57,698 nt of DNA from a bacterium (GCA_021372535.1 JAJFUH010000063.1:1-57698); one strand, 5' to 3'. Shown: positions 9,046-17,711, numbered from the stretch's first letter. The notes: generated from the sequence alone by a model not told the origin. Numbers and translations: made by a program.

Positions 9046-10002
9046 TCAAATATTGAATACTTCATCAACCAGCTTGTTTATATCTATAGAGGCCCTCGAA
9101 TTGGGCGCATACTCGAATATCGTCATCCCCTGGGCTGTCGCATCCGACAATGTCGTGTTCTGACGGATCATCGTATTGAGTACATATTCGGAGTAGTTTT
9201 TCCTGATTGCGTCTCGGGTCCGCTGGCTTATATTCATGCTTTCATTGTACCGGTTGAGGAAGATATAGATGTTCTGCAACATATACTCAAAGTCTTCCTC
9301 GATGTCACGGAGTGTTTCGAACAGTATCTTCAAACCGTCATAACTCAGAAAATCCGCGAGTACCGGTACAAGAAGATCATCCACAGACAAAATGGCGTTA
9401 AGATTCAGGAGGCCGATATTGGGCGGCGCATCGAGTATAATGATGTCAAAGTTGTCCTCGATATCCGCAAGAGCCCGGCGAAGCTTGTATTCACGGGCGT
9501 GGAGACCTGTCAGGGACAGCTCGATGGGGGAGAGCCCGAGATTTGCCGGAATAAGCTCGAGAGTCGATAGTTTCGTCGAAGTTATCACACTCTGGATCGG
9601 GACCTTGTTGATGATCACATCATACAGTGTTTTCGTGAAATCCTCAGGATTGCATCCGAGGCATTTTGTCAGGTGTCCCTGGGCATCGAGATCGACCATG
9701 AGAACTTTGAATCCATGCTGCGCCAGACGGTAGCCATAATTTGCGCTGATGACGCTTTTGCCCGTACCGCCTTTGAAATTGAGGAAAAGCTGTTTCCGCT
9801 TTTTCGTAACAGGCGACTCGAGATTCATTGAAATTCTCAGTTCACGTATATCATCGGCGGTATAGTAACGGTACAAGGTTTTTCCGCGTTTGACCCTGTT
9901 GGCCTTGTTTATTTTTCCCTCTTTTTCCCATTTGTAGATTACCGCCTTTGAAACTCCGAGAAGCGCGGCAAATTCACCTATTGTGTACATACCGTCTTTC
10001 AT
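9046..10002 (-). CDS. MerR-ParA fusion: partition-type ATPase with N-terminal MerR HTH
   Basis: 318 residues. Residues 5-60 are a MerR-type HTH ('YTIGEFAALLGVSKAVIYKW', then 'YRYYTADDIREL'). Residues 70-318 are a ParA/MinD deviant-Walker ATPase: 'FKGGTGKS' (76-83, with the signature lysine K77 and Walker lysine K82), Walker A' 'VDLDAQGH' (103-110) and 'IILDAPPN' (D191). Such ATPases segregate plasmids or chromosomes by dynamic DNA binding, usually with a ParB partner. No ParB was seen; the HTH may supply sequence-specific DNA binding and autorepression, as in type Ib and some phage-plasmid systems. The start at 10002 has a GGGGTGAT site nearby. The AT-rich gaps on both sides are the obvious places for binding sites. 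Family confidence is high; biological role is inferred. Confidence 0.85.
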   Translation of the reverse strand: MKDGMYTIGEFAALLGVSKAVIYKWEKEGKINKANRVKRGKTLYRYYTADDIRELRISMNLESPVTKKRKQLFLNFKGGTGKSVISANYGYRLAQHGFKVLMVDLDAQGHLTKCLGCNPEDFTKTLYDVIINKVPIQSVITSTKLSTLELIPANLGLSPIELSLTGLHAREYKLRRALADIEDNFDIIILDAPPNIGLLNLNAILSVDDLLVPVLADFLSYDGLKILFETLRDIEEDFEYMLQNIYIFLNRYNESMNISQRTRDAIRKNYSEYVLNTMIRQNTTLSDATAQGMTIFEYAPNSRASIDINKLVDEVFNI

Positions 10003-10625
10003 TGATCACCCCGTGATAAGAAACCCGGATCAGGTATATCATATTATTTTTTATTCGTTCTGAAAAAACCCGTAACAGGTACGGTGTACGGTCTGAAATA
10101 TGTTTTTTGGCATTACAGGCCAACGGTAATTATAAATCGTACAGTATTATTGTCGATATGTGATTTCTGGTATTACACGGTGTCATATTTTTCTGTTTTC
10201 TCGTGTTACCGGTGGAAAAATATTTTTTTTCATGTATATGATAAGTAAAGAAAAAATGAAATATTTTTTGTTTTATCTATGGAATCGAGCACATATCGAC
10301 TGTCATTACCGGTCGATTCCATTCCGATTTTATGGATTACCATAGTTAAAAATTGTTTATACAGTCATTAAGTACTTTCCTGTATATTTTCTTGTGTAAT
10401 AATTTATTAAACAGGTACGAATTGTATTTTATAGTATATATTCAATTGTTATTTCTATTAAAAGAATTGTCATATCATAGTTTTTATGGCCTATTGAATT
10501 TGAAACTATACTATATGTTTATTTGATTTTTGTCAAGTGTTTTTTTAAATCATTCTATTCACAGGAGATGCAATGATGGCAGCGCCATATCATCCCTGAT
10601 AGAAAAATGGCCTTCACTGTAATCT
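10003..10625. promoter_or_regulatory. AT-rich intergenic region with repeated TTAC(C/A)-GGT-type words
   Basis: 623 bases without a credible gene between parA and the repressor. Variants of one word recur: GTAACAGGT (about 10072), CATTACAGGC (10111), TATTACACGG (10171), GTTACCGGTG (10205), CATTACCGGT (10303) and GATTACCAT (10335), in no fixed period. An 8-base inverted repeat, GGAATCGA (10281-10288) and TCGATTCC (10313-10320), encloses one of them. These could be operators for the LexA/CI-like repressor or binding sites of the MerR-ParA protein. Confidence 0.4.
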
Positions 10626-11234
10626 CTATAATCTCTCACGGCGCTCGACGACTCTCCCGATGAACTTGATTTTTTCACGATCGACCACCAGTGGTTCGTA
10701 GTGATCGTTTTCCGGTTGCAGGATAACCTTCCCGTTGTTGAGAAAAATAACCGTTTTGAGTGTCCGATCGCCCTCATGAACCGAAACAACCGCGCAGCTG
10801 CGGTTCGTAATCGGAGCGTTTGGAGAAATGATGACGATATCGCCCGAGTTAATACGCGGTGACATGCTGTCGCCATCCACGATGAGGGCGAAAGCGTTAG
10901 GGTCGGCCACATCGCCCCGGTCGATGAATTCCTCGCCGAAACCGACAGGGTAATCACCGTCCGTCCATTCAGCCGGTATACCTGCGGGAATTTTTGAAAG
11001 GAGGGGGACCTTGTCCGGTTTCAATGCTGTTCCCGTCAGCAGGTAATCCGCTGTCGTATTGAGCGCCCGGGCGAGCTTGATAAGAGCCTGAGCGTTTGGT
11101 ACTTTAATACCGCGCAGATAGTTGCGTATCGCTACCTGGGTAAGCCCGGTAAGCCGAGAAAGCTCGGCGGCATTTGCGATGTTTCTTCGTTCCATCATGT
11201 AAGCAAGACGGTCTTTAAGTTCCGTGATTCCCAT
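10626..11234 (-). CDS. LexA/CI-type repressor: XRE HTH plus S24 self-cleaving peptidase domain
   Basis: 202 residues. The N-terminal domain is an XRE-type HTH ('AELSRLTGLTQVAIRNYLRG', about 23-42). The C-terminal domain is an S24 peptidase with the catalytic Ser123 in 'VDGDSMSP' and Lys160 in 'RTLKTV', and a likely scissile Ala84-Gly85 in 'KIPAGIPAE'. Proteins of this plan, such as phage CI and HdiR-like regulators, repress a mobile element until RecA-stimulated self-cleavage. The start is the ATG at 11234, with GGAG seven bases upstream. The gene lies upstream, in the same direction, of parA and rep, so it probably controls the replicon block and ties it to DNA damage. That control is an inference from context. 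Confidence 0.85.
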   Translation of the reverse strand: MGITELKDRLAYMMERRNIANAAELSRLTGLTQVAIRNYLRGIKVPNAQALIKLARALNTTADYLLTGTALKPDKVPLLSKIPAGIPAEWTDGDYPVGFGEEFIDRGDVADPNAFALIVDGDSMSPRINSGDIVIISPNAPITNRSCAVVSVHEGDRTLKTVIFLNNGKVILQPENDHYEPLVVDREKIKFIGRVVERRERL

Positions 11235-11296
11235 AAAATTTCTCCGCTCAATAATAAAATATAATAGTAGTATCCGGAATGATCGGGCGCCAGATG

Positions 11297-11731
11297 TCAG
11301 GTGATACCGAACTTACGGAGACGATCTTTGCGCTTCCGTGCTTCTTCTTCCTGTTCTTTACGGCGGTCTTCAGCCATTTTTTCCTGTTCGGCGCGCCAGG
11401 ATGCTTCTTCTTCCATGATCCGCTGAAGCTCGCTCTGTCTCTTTTTCTCGGCTTCTTCCTTTTTCGCCTTTCTCTGCTCAGGCGTTTGAATACCTTTCCG
11501 CGCACAGAAATCGTTGAATTCCTTTACGGATATTTCAAGATCACGGGCTGCTGATTCTGATGAACGGGCGTTCTGAGCGGTTACGATAGCCCTGATTTCG
11601 AACCGGCGTTCGATGAACTGCTTTTTGAGGATTTGCCGTATGTTGACAACGAAAACAAGCATGACGCCGGCCGCGACAATATCAATGGCGAGTATTATGA
11701 AGAAAACTTTATAGAGAAAGAGTTGCAGCAT
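11297..11731 (-). CDS. Small membrane-anchored coiled-coil protein, function unknown
   Basis: 144 residues when started at the ATG at 11731, which has a textbook AAGGAGG six bases upstream. A start six codons earlier would place that SD inside the gene. One N-terminal transmembrane segment (about 5-29, 'FFIILAIDIVAAGVMLVFVV') is followed by a long, highly charged stretch rich in K, R, E and Q (about 75-140) predicted to form a continuous helix or coiled coil. The topology places the coil in the cytoplasm or periplasm; the sequence does not decide. It is the first gene of the minus-strand run leading to the repressor. No named family recognised. Confidence 0.55.
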   Translation of the reverse strand: MLQLFLYKVFFIILAIDIVAAGVMLVFVVNIRQILKKQFIERRFEIRAIVTAQNARSSESAARDLEISVKEFNDFCARKGIQTPEQRKAKKEEAEKKRQSELQRIMEEEASWRAEQEKMAEDRRKEQEEEARKRKDRLRKFGIT

Positions 11732-12022
11732 ACCGGGCCTCCTTTTCATGAAACTGATGTAATATAATAATGAAACGACTGTTAGGCAAGCACTTTTTTT
11801 ATGATAACATCATTAGCCAAACGAACGGTAGCACAAACAGTTATACCGGAAACACCCTTTGCGATGCACATTTTATTGACTTTATAACTGAATGTTGTAT
11901 CTATTTTTTTACTCTCCACAACATCGTGTAGTATTAAAACTGTGTTTAAAAAAACGAAACCGTCGATGTGCCGCTCACGGTGCTGTCGTTGTTACCGGTG
12001 CAGGCAAATGAACGTTATGAAT

Positions 12023-12097
12023 GACAGGCACAAGGCGTGAAAAACAGGCACAAGGCATAAGGCATAAGGCACAAGGCATAAGGCATAAGGCATAAAG
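12023..12097. repeat. GGCATAA/GGCACAA tandem repeat tract
   Basis: Starts GACAGGCACAAGGCGTG and continues as about eight 7-base units alternating GGCATAA and GGCACAA. It is the longest uninterrupted run of this family in the window. The same words recur in four other intergenic places. Confidence 0.7.
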
Positions 12098-12439
12098 TGA
12101 AAAGATGAAGAACAGGGATAGAGCATAAGTGGAATGATGCGGCTGGTATTGTGTGGGAGTTTTAAGAGGGTACCGGAGGGACTTTTCGCCAACAGCCCGT
12201 CCCCGACCTGATCGGGAGATTCAATGCCGGGGGAAAGGGGAAAGTACTTGAGGACAGAAGGAATGAAGAGAGCGGAAGGCATCAGAAACAGCTTGACAAA
12301 ACGATGTATATCCCGTACTATTGCAATAATCCGCTTCGGCGGAAAGCACTAAACTTAACAGGCGAGCTTGAGGGAGCCTCCCGTGCCGAAATTATGACGG
12401 CATCATGCGGAGGCTTTCTCATTTCAGGGGATTCCCCTT

Positions 12440-12570
12440 ATGCCTTGTCACTGGTTCACAGCTTCTGGTTTTTTAGTCTTTTTCCCCTTGTACTTTATGC
12501 CTGTCTTTATTTAGCATTTTCCCTTGTGCCTTGTGCCTTGTGCCTGTCTTTCATGCCTTGTGCCTGTCTT
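12440..12570. repeat. GGCATAA/GGCACAA repeat tract after the ABC ATPase stop codon
   Basis: On the minus strand the tract begins AAGACAGGCACAAGGCATG straight after the tandem stop codons TAG-TAA of the ABC ATPase gene. It continues as interrupted copies up to about 12440. On the plus strand it reads as CTTGTGCC and TTATGCC words. Confidence 0.65.
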
Positions 12571-12573
12571 TTA

Positions 12574-13353
12574 CTACCGAATGACTGCAAACAGCCGTCC
12601 GTTACGGTGCAGAACCTCGAAATCCACATCCATTGCCGTGGAAAGATTGTCCGAAGTGATCACCTCGTGTTTCAATCCCGAGGCAAGAACACGGCCATCT
12701 TTCAGGATGAGAGCATGGGTGAAGCCGGGCGGGATTTCCTCGATCCGGTGGGTCACCAGAAGCAGGGTAGTGCTGTCGGGTTGTGCTGTCAGGATATCGA
12801 GGCGGTTGAGGATGAGCTCGCGGGCTCCCATATCCAGACCCTCGCAGGGCTCGTCCAGGATCAGGAGCTGCGGATCCGCCATGAGGGCTCTGCCGATGAG
12901 GGCGCGCTGACGTTCTCCGGAAGACAGGACGCCGTACTGGCTGTCGGCGATTGTCTCGCAATGGAGGAACCGTATGATTTCTCCGGCTTTATGGTAATCA
13001 TCGTCGAGCAGCTCGTTAAATATCCCCAGGCTTGCGAAACGACCGGACAGCACCACGTTGCCGAGGGTTTCACGCGGAGGGACACGTTCCGACAGGGCGG
13101 AGGACACGAGGCCGATGTGACGGCGTTTTTCACGGATGTCGATGGTGCCGTAACGGTCGCCGAGGACGGTTACCGTGCCGGACATGGGCCACACATAGGC
13201 GGTGATGATGTTCATGAGCGTGGTTTTACCGCTTCCGTTCGGTCCGAGCACTGCCCAGTGTTCGCCGCGGCGGACTGTCAGCGAAATGTCGGACAGTATG
13301 GTACGGCTGCCGCGGGAAAGCGAGACACTGTCGAGGATGAGAACGGGTTCCAT
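12574..13353 (-). CDS. ABC transporter ATP-binding protein (COG1119/ModF-like, stand-alone)
   Basis: 259 residues from the ATG at 13353. Complete ABC ATPase: Walker A 'GPNGSGKTT' (about 36-44), 'LSSGERQR' signature, Walker B 'LLILDEPCEGLD' and switch histidine 'LLVTHRIEEIPPGFTHA'. The pattern 'IGLVSSAL...E', 'VVLSGRFASLG' and 'EEIPPGFTHALILKDG' is that of the COG1119 ModF/YlmA-like group. These are cytoplasmic ATPases usually found without their own permease and of uncertain role. The gene begins two bases after the stop of the TOPRIM-like gene and has no strong SD of its own, suggesting translational coupling. It is clearly GC-richer than the two genes upstream, so the operon may be recent. 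Ends with tandem stops. Confidence 0.8.
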   Translation of the reverse strand: MEPVLILDSVSLSRGSRTILSDISLTVRRGEHWAVLGPNGSGKTTLMNIITAYVWPMSGTVTVLGDRYGTIDIREKRRHIGLVSSALSERVPPRETLGNVVLSGRFASLGIFNELLDDDYHKAGEIIRFLHCETIADSQYGVLSSGERQRALIGRALMADPQLLILDEPCEGLDMGARELILNRLDILTAQPDSTTLLLVTHRIEEIPPGFTHALILKDGRVLASGLKHEVITSDNLSTAMDVDFEVLHRNGRLFAVIR

Positions 13354-13355
13354 GA

Positions 13356-13973
13356 TTAATGATCTGTTCTTGGAGAAAAAGTTGAAATTGCCCGAACAGT
13401 TCTTGAGAGACTTTCGGAATGTTCCTTTGCTTGTGCAATATTCCATAAATTATTTACAAAAGCGCATAAACAGTTGTTATAATTACGTCCCACCTGAGCT
13501 GTGCTGTATTGAAGAGGAACAATGTCTTCCTTTATTCTTTTTATTCTTGATTTACGGGCAAGATTTATTAAGAACTGTTTGGGGTTTGAGATTGTATCGG
13601 TCGGGTAGGGGATTTTTTTTACAGATATTTCTAAATAGGCTGCAAAACCTTCTCTATCTGCAAGCAGCCATGATTCTACTTCCCGTACAGCGATTCTGTA
13701 GAGAAGGTTGTTATGTTTTATACGGGGCCCTTTTTGATTGATAAGAACAGGCGGACATTCGTATGTATCGAGATCTCGAAGGATAATGAAAGGAATGGTT
13801 TTGGATGCCTGAGCAAATCCATTGATGGATTTATCAATGAATGCACAGCCACTCTTGCCATAAGTGGTTGAAATTACGATATTAAGCCCTGATTCTCGGA
13901 TAATTTTCTTCAGAATCTCTTCACTTAATTCGTCTTCAACAACGATGCTTATATATAGAATATTATCGTCCAT
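13356..13973 (-). CDS. TOPRIM-like (DUF4276/RloB-type) partner of the upstream AAA ATPase
   Basis: 205 residues from the ATG at 13973. It shows the acidic pattern of small TOPRIM proteins that pair with AAA_21 ATPases: E13 in 'ISIVVEDELSEEIL', the DxD at 67-69 in 'FIILRDLDTYE' and 'AVREVESWLLADREG' (about 95-109). These correspond to the metal-binding residues of a nuclease or ligase-type TOPRIM fold. The ATG lies inside the end of the ATPase gene (11-base overlap), so translation is probably coupled. Composition is AT-rich like the ATPase and unlike the ABC gene that follows. By analogy with OLD, Gabija and PARIS, an ATP-controlled nuclease or anti-phage effector is plausible. The exact family was assigned by motif only. 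Confidence 0.6.
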   Translation of the reverse strand: MDDNILYISIVVEDELSEEILKKIIRESGLNIVISTTYGKSGCAFIDKSINGFAQASKTIPFIILRDLDTYECPPVLINQKGPRIKHNNLLYRIAVREVESWLLADREGFAAYLEISVKKIPYPTDTISNPKQFLINLARKSRIKRIKEDIVPLQYSTAQVGRNYNNCLCAFVNNLWNIAQAKEHSESLSRTVRAISTFSPRTDH

Positions 13974-15129
13974 TAAATAGATCAAGTTGATAAATATTAC
14001 TGATTTTCTCAGGTTCCGTATGAGGCAGAACCGTATCAGCCACTGTTAATCCGCTTTCGAGAAGAGTTCTTATCTCATTGTTATCTATTGCCGGTATTGC
14101 CGTAGTTTTTTCTGTTTCGGGTCTGAGCATTATAACTTCATCTCCGCCAATTCCTCTGTCCGATAACAGTTCATAACTGTGTGTACTTATTATAACCTGA
14201 ATTTTTTTCTTTTTCGTCCGTAAAACATCGTGAATCATCCAGGGAAGTTTCTTTACAACTCCGGAATGGAGAGACAATTCCGGTTCTTCCAGGAGAACCA
14301 TTTCATCGGCATCCAAAAGAGACCATAATAGACCGATCAGCCTCAATGTACCGTCGGAAAACTGATCCTCTGATTGGTGAGCACCTTTTGCGCGCCAGTG
14401 TTCATAGTTCATTTCCAAGTGGGGATTGCCTTCATTATCAGTTTTATATTCGAGTTTTTTAAGATGGGGAACAACCAACTGTAAGACCTTTTCTATTTTC
14501 TTAAAACGGGAATTAACTGTTTTTTTTGATGTTTTTGACAAATAGAGCAGAAATTTACTTCCATGTGAATCTTCTAATGTACTTTTTTTATAAGTAAAAT
14601 CATCAGAAAATCTGATGAGCTGTGGAATGATATGAAGATATTTAATTGAAGTAAAAAATCTATAAATTTCTCTGAATTTTATGTTGGTGCTTGCATGTTC
14701 GAGATGTGTAAATGTTTTTTGCATGAAGTCTTTATCATCTTCAGGTTTTGGCCTGTCCAGTAAAAGCTTATTACGCTCCCATACCTTTTCGGTACTTATA
14801 TAAGGTTCGTTTCCCCCGCCTTTTCTCTGTCTTATTCCAATTGCGTATTTCCAAAAAGGTTCCTGTTCTTTTAACTCTGATAAATGAATTTCTATATAGA
14901 TTTCAGGATACCTGCGGGCTGAAAGGCATCTGATTTTTGAGATGCCGCCTCTGTTTTCAATAGCCTTAATAAAACCGTTTGTTGCAATGTCCCGTAAGAA
15001 GAGAAAAGCATCGAGGAAATTCGACTTGCCTGAGGCATTGGGGCCAACAATAAAGACGCGATCACCCAAAGCGACATCTACATCGAGAAAATTTTTCCAG
15101 TTTCTCAGTAATACCCGTGAAATGATCAT
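13963..15129 (-). CDS. AAA_21/COG4637-like ATPase (SMC/RecF-type), probable defence-associated ATPase
   Basis: 388 residues. Opens 'MIISRVLLRNWKNF', the usual start of RecF/OLD-type ATPases, with Walker A 'GPNASGKSN' (29-37). The central insertion (about 90-250) is typical in length. It is followed by the ABC-like signature 'FSDGTLRL' (257-264), Walker B 'MVLLEEPELSLH' (277-288) and 'ISTHS' (314-318). AGGTGG stands three bases before the ATG and the histidine kinase stop is only eight bases away, so the genes are probably cotranscribed. Low GC relative to both operon ends suggests transfer as a two-gene cassette with the overlapping TOPRIM gene. Known relatives sense invading DNA or proteins and control a nuclease partner; here that is inference. 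Confidence 0.8.
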   Translation of the reverse strand: MIISRVLLRNWKNFLDVDVALGDRVFIVGPNASGKSNFLDAFLFLRDIATNGFIKAIENRGGISKIRCLSARRYPEIYIEIHLSELKEQEPFWKYAIGIRQRKGGGNEPYISTEKVWERNKLLLDRPKPEDDKDFMQKTFTHLEHASTNIKFREIYRFFTSIKYLHIIPQLIRFSDDFTYKKSTLEDSHGSKFLLYLSKTSKKTVNSRFKKIEKVLQLVVPHLKKLEYKTDNEGNPHLEMNYEHWRAKGAHQSEDQFSDGTLRLIGLLWSLLDADEMVLLEEPELSLHSGVVKKLPWMIHDVLRTKKKKIQVIISTHSYELLSDRGIGGDEVIMLRPETEKTTAIPAIDNNEIRTLLESGLTVADTVLPHTEPEKISNIYQLDLFNGR

Positions 15130-15137
15130 TTCCCACC

Positions 15138-17066
15138 TTACCTTTTATTCCTGATTTTCCCGATAAAATCCGAAAGTTTTGAGAATGAAATGGGTTTCTG
15201 GAGGATTAAATCGACCGTCGGCTCCTTTGCATTGAGTGCGAGAATGGTTTCTTCCCACCCGCTGAGCATGATGATGATCGTTTCGGGATTCTTGAGCTTG
15301 ATGTAACGGGCGAGCTCCCAGCCTGAAACACCGGGCATGTTGAGATCGGTTATCACCACGGGATACGTGTGGTGTTTCGCATAGTCGAGTCCCTTTGCGC
15401 CGCCGGTGGCCACAGTGACCGTGAACCCTTCCTTCTGGAGGAATTCACGGAGCAGGGAGCAGATGTTTTCTTCGTCATCGACAACGAGAATTTCGTCCTG
15501 ATTGTCTGCAGGATGTTGTTTTTCTGCGCTTTTTTGATTGGTTGTTTTTCCTTTTATGGATGGGAGGGTGATGATGAATGTCGAACCGGCGCCCTGTTCG
15601 CTTTCGACCGAGATGGACCCGCCGAATTTCTTTATGATGCCAAACGAAATGCTCAGCCCGAGACCCGTACCCTTGTTTTTCTTTGTCGTGTAGAACGGCT
15701 CGAACAGGCGTTTCTGGGTTTCGGGAGACATACCCGATCCTGTGTCGGATATGGTGAGCAGGACGAAATTTTCCACATGATCGGTTTTGATGGTGATAGT
15801 GCCGCCTTTGGGCATGGCATCGAGGGCATTTAACATGATATTGTTGAGCACCTCACGGATTTCCGCGGCGGTGCCGAGAATTTCGGGGACCTCTTTGAGA
15901 TCGGTTTCCACCTGTATGATAATACCCTGGGAGAGGGGAATATGAAACCATTTCGGTTTGAGAATATCCAGGGTGTCGATAATGATCTTGTTGATGTCTA
16001 TATACTCTTCACTCTGCTGTATATATACCTGTGAAAAGTCCTGAAGACGCCTGACTATCACGGCGCCGTCCACAGCCGCAGACCTGATTTTCCTGGTGAT
16101 ATCGAAAATATGAGGGGAACCGAACTTTTTTTCCAGCATCTCGATATTTCCGAGGATAATCGAGAGAATATTGTTGAAATCGTGGATAACACCGCCAGCT
16201 GTTTCTCCGAGAGCGTTGAGTTTCTCCATCATTTTGAGATTGTGCTCGAACCGTTTCTGCTCGGAAACATCATAAGTGTGAATTTTATATCCCCCGGTCT
16301 TTCTCTTCGAAATGGTCGTGGTAAACAGTCCCATTACCGGCATTATGCTTCCGTCACGGCACAGGAGGTTAAATTCGTTTATCCCTTTCATTTTCTCCGG
16401 CAGGAGAGATGTAATATCCCCGAGTTTATCCCCCGGATTTGACGGGAAGAAGAAGTGTGTTATATTGAGACCTTTTTTAAAATCTGTGTTTGAATATCCG
16501 GTCTTGTCGTGAAAAACAGTGTTTGCCCTCTGGATAAAGCCCTTCTGATCGGTTTCAAACACCATCTCCGGCTCCCCGGTCATTTCGGGGAGAATATCGG
16601 ATAATTCCTCCGTTGTCATGGTCTGCGGCACTGTATCTTTCAGGGTTTTTTCGACATCCGCCATGTCATGGATAATCATCATACGGTAATGTTGTTCGTT
16701 TGCGGTGAACAGTCTGGTGATCATTATAACGGGGATTGGCCGGCCGTTTTTCTTTTTATGTACAGCCCTGACATCCATTCCGCCCGACTGGGATTCCTCT
16801 TTCAGCAGTTCCGGGATACGGTCGGCGGTTTCTTCGGAAAGGAGATCGATCATGGTGAGCTTCAGTATCTCCGATGACGAATAACCGTACAGTTTCAACG
16901 CAGATTGATTACACTCGATGATTTCTCCCGGCTGCGAGGTTATGAGAATAGCGCCGGGCGCCTGATTAAAAGCCTCTCTGAACATGTCCTTCTTAATGAG
17001 AAGGTTTTCCATGTCTTCGATGAGTTTAATGAGCTCGTTTTTATTCATTTCTGCTGGGATTGTCAT
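15138..17066 (-). CDS. PAS-PAS hybrid histidine kinase with C-terminal receiver
   Basis: 642 residues from the ATG at 17066. No membrane segment is seen. Two PAS domains (about 30-145 'FREAFNQAPGAILITSQPGE'; about 160-270 'EMVFETDQKGFIQRANTVF') sense an unknown cue. The H-box is 'AGGVIHDFNNILSIILGN', of the HDFNN type common in NtrB-like kinases. The ATPase domain shows 'NIMLNALDAMPKGG', 'SDTGSGM' and 'GTGLGLSISFGI'. A C-terminal receiver ('EILVVDDEENICSLL', acceptor Asp in 'VITDLNMPG', Lys in 'LQKPISF') makes it hybrid. A longer frame upstream to 17264 lacks an SD and reads through AT-rich sequence, so I reject it. The next gene starts eight bases after the stop. Confidence 0.85.
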   Translation of the reverse strand: MTIPAEMNKNELIKLIEDMENLLIKKDMFREAFNQAPGAILITSQPGEIIECNQSALKLYGYSSSEILKLTMIDLLSEETADRIPELLKEESQSGGMDVRAVHKKKNGRPIPVIMITRLFTANEQHYRMMIIHDMADVEKTLKDTVPQTMTTEELSDILPEMTGEPEMVFETDQKGFIQRANTVFHDKTGYSNTDFKKGLNITHFFFPSNPGDKLGDITSLLPEKMKGINEFNLLCRDGSIMPVMGLFTTTISKRKTGGYKIHTYDVSEQKRFEHNLKMMEKLNALGETAGGVIHDFNNILSIILGNIEMLEKKFGSPHIFDITRKIRSAAVDGAVIVRRLQDFSQVYIQQSEEYIDINKIIIDTLDILKPKWFHIPLSQGIIIQVETDLKEVPEILGTAAEIREVLNNIMLNALDAMPKGGTITIKTDHVENFVLLTISDTGSGMSPETQKRLFEPFYTTKKNKGTGLGLSISFGIIKKFGGSISVESEQGAGSTFIITLPSIKGKTTNQKSAEKQHPADNQDEILVVDDEENICSLLREFLQKEGFTVTVATGGAKGLDYAKHHTYPVVITDLNMPGVSGWELARYIKLKNPETIIIMLSGWEETILALNAKEPTVDLILQKPISFSKLSDFIGKIRNKR

Positions 17067-17711
17067 TGGTAAAAGCTTTCCGGTTCCTGGAAGGAAACCA
17101 TGAACAGGGGAATGGCGCAGCCTGTCCCCCTGTGAATTTATAAATGTAAATAACGCAATTCTGCCCGTCAACACAATAAAAAAACGTTCTGAACAATGGA
17201 GGGTTTTCGCCCGAATATATTTCTCTTGACATTTATTATTATTATATATATATGGATATTGCATAAAGTATCAATATCTTTCCGGTTATCTCATTTATTG
17301 CTTCGGCGATTAAACAGTGATATCGGATGACGTCATGCCGAACTTGTTTCGGCATCTATTTCTGCTATTGGTATCATTATTTATCCGACGGAGCAATAAT
17401 AAGCATGAAACCCTTGAAGTAATTATCGGCAGCATACACGAATAACTGAAATAATGCTTTTCTTCCCCCTCCTGTTTACGGGAGAGAGGCCGGGGGTGAG
17501 GGTAATAATTTCAAAGGTTTCAAGCATGTAAGTGAAAAGAATTTCACCGCTAAGACACAGAGGATACGGAGAAGAAAAGAATAGAGAATAAGGAACCGGC
17601 AGAAACCTATTCTCTTATAGCCTCATTCTGCCCCATCTCCGGAAGAAAGAGACAGTTGTAGGGATTGCCACTGTGGCTGCCCTGTATTGTCAAACCATAA
17701 GGAGGTCGTTC
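17067..17711. repeat. Intergenic region with four interspersed repeat fragments
   Basis: 645 bases. The palindromic ATGCCGAACTTGTTTCGGCAT-type block lies at about 17332-17356. A CCCCTCC...GGGGTGAGGG hairpin fragment lies at about 17464-17503, and a 'CTAAGACACAGAGGATACGGAG' type fragment at about 17550-17585. Before these is an AT-rich stretch with a (TA)n run near 17235-17250 that probably contains the histidine kinase promoter. No gene is seen. Confidence 0.5.

Larger units (their letters stand above)
11732..12573. other. Long intergenic region dominated by low-complexity repeats
   Basis: 842 bases with no SD-backed gene. It contains the GGCATAA/GGCACAA repeat tracts annotated separately. 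Elsewhere, at about 12160-12440, it carries non-repeated sequence with several stop codons in every frame. Long open frames that cross it translate to repeats of 'ALCLVP', which is a mark of the repeat, not of a protein. Confidence 0.5.

Noticed and set aside
12023-12097. Possible CRISPR array
   Set aside because: Units are 7 bases, contiguous and without spacers, so this is a tandem repeat and not a CRISPR.
11992-12541. ORFs translating to repeated 'ALCLVP' on both strands
   Set aside because: They are produced by the GGCATAA/GGCACAA tandem repeat and have no SD or protein-like composition.
17067-17264. N-terminal extension of the PAS hybrid kinase
   Set aside because: No SD, AT-rich non-protein-like sequence, and a good alternative start directly before the first PAS region.
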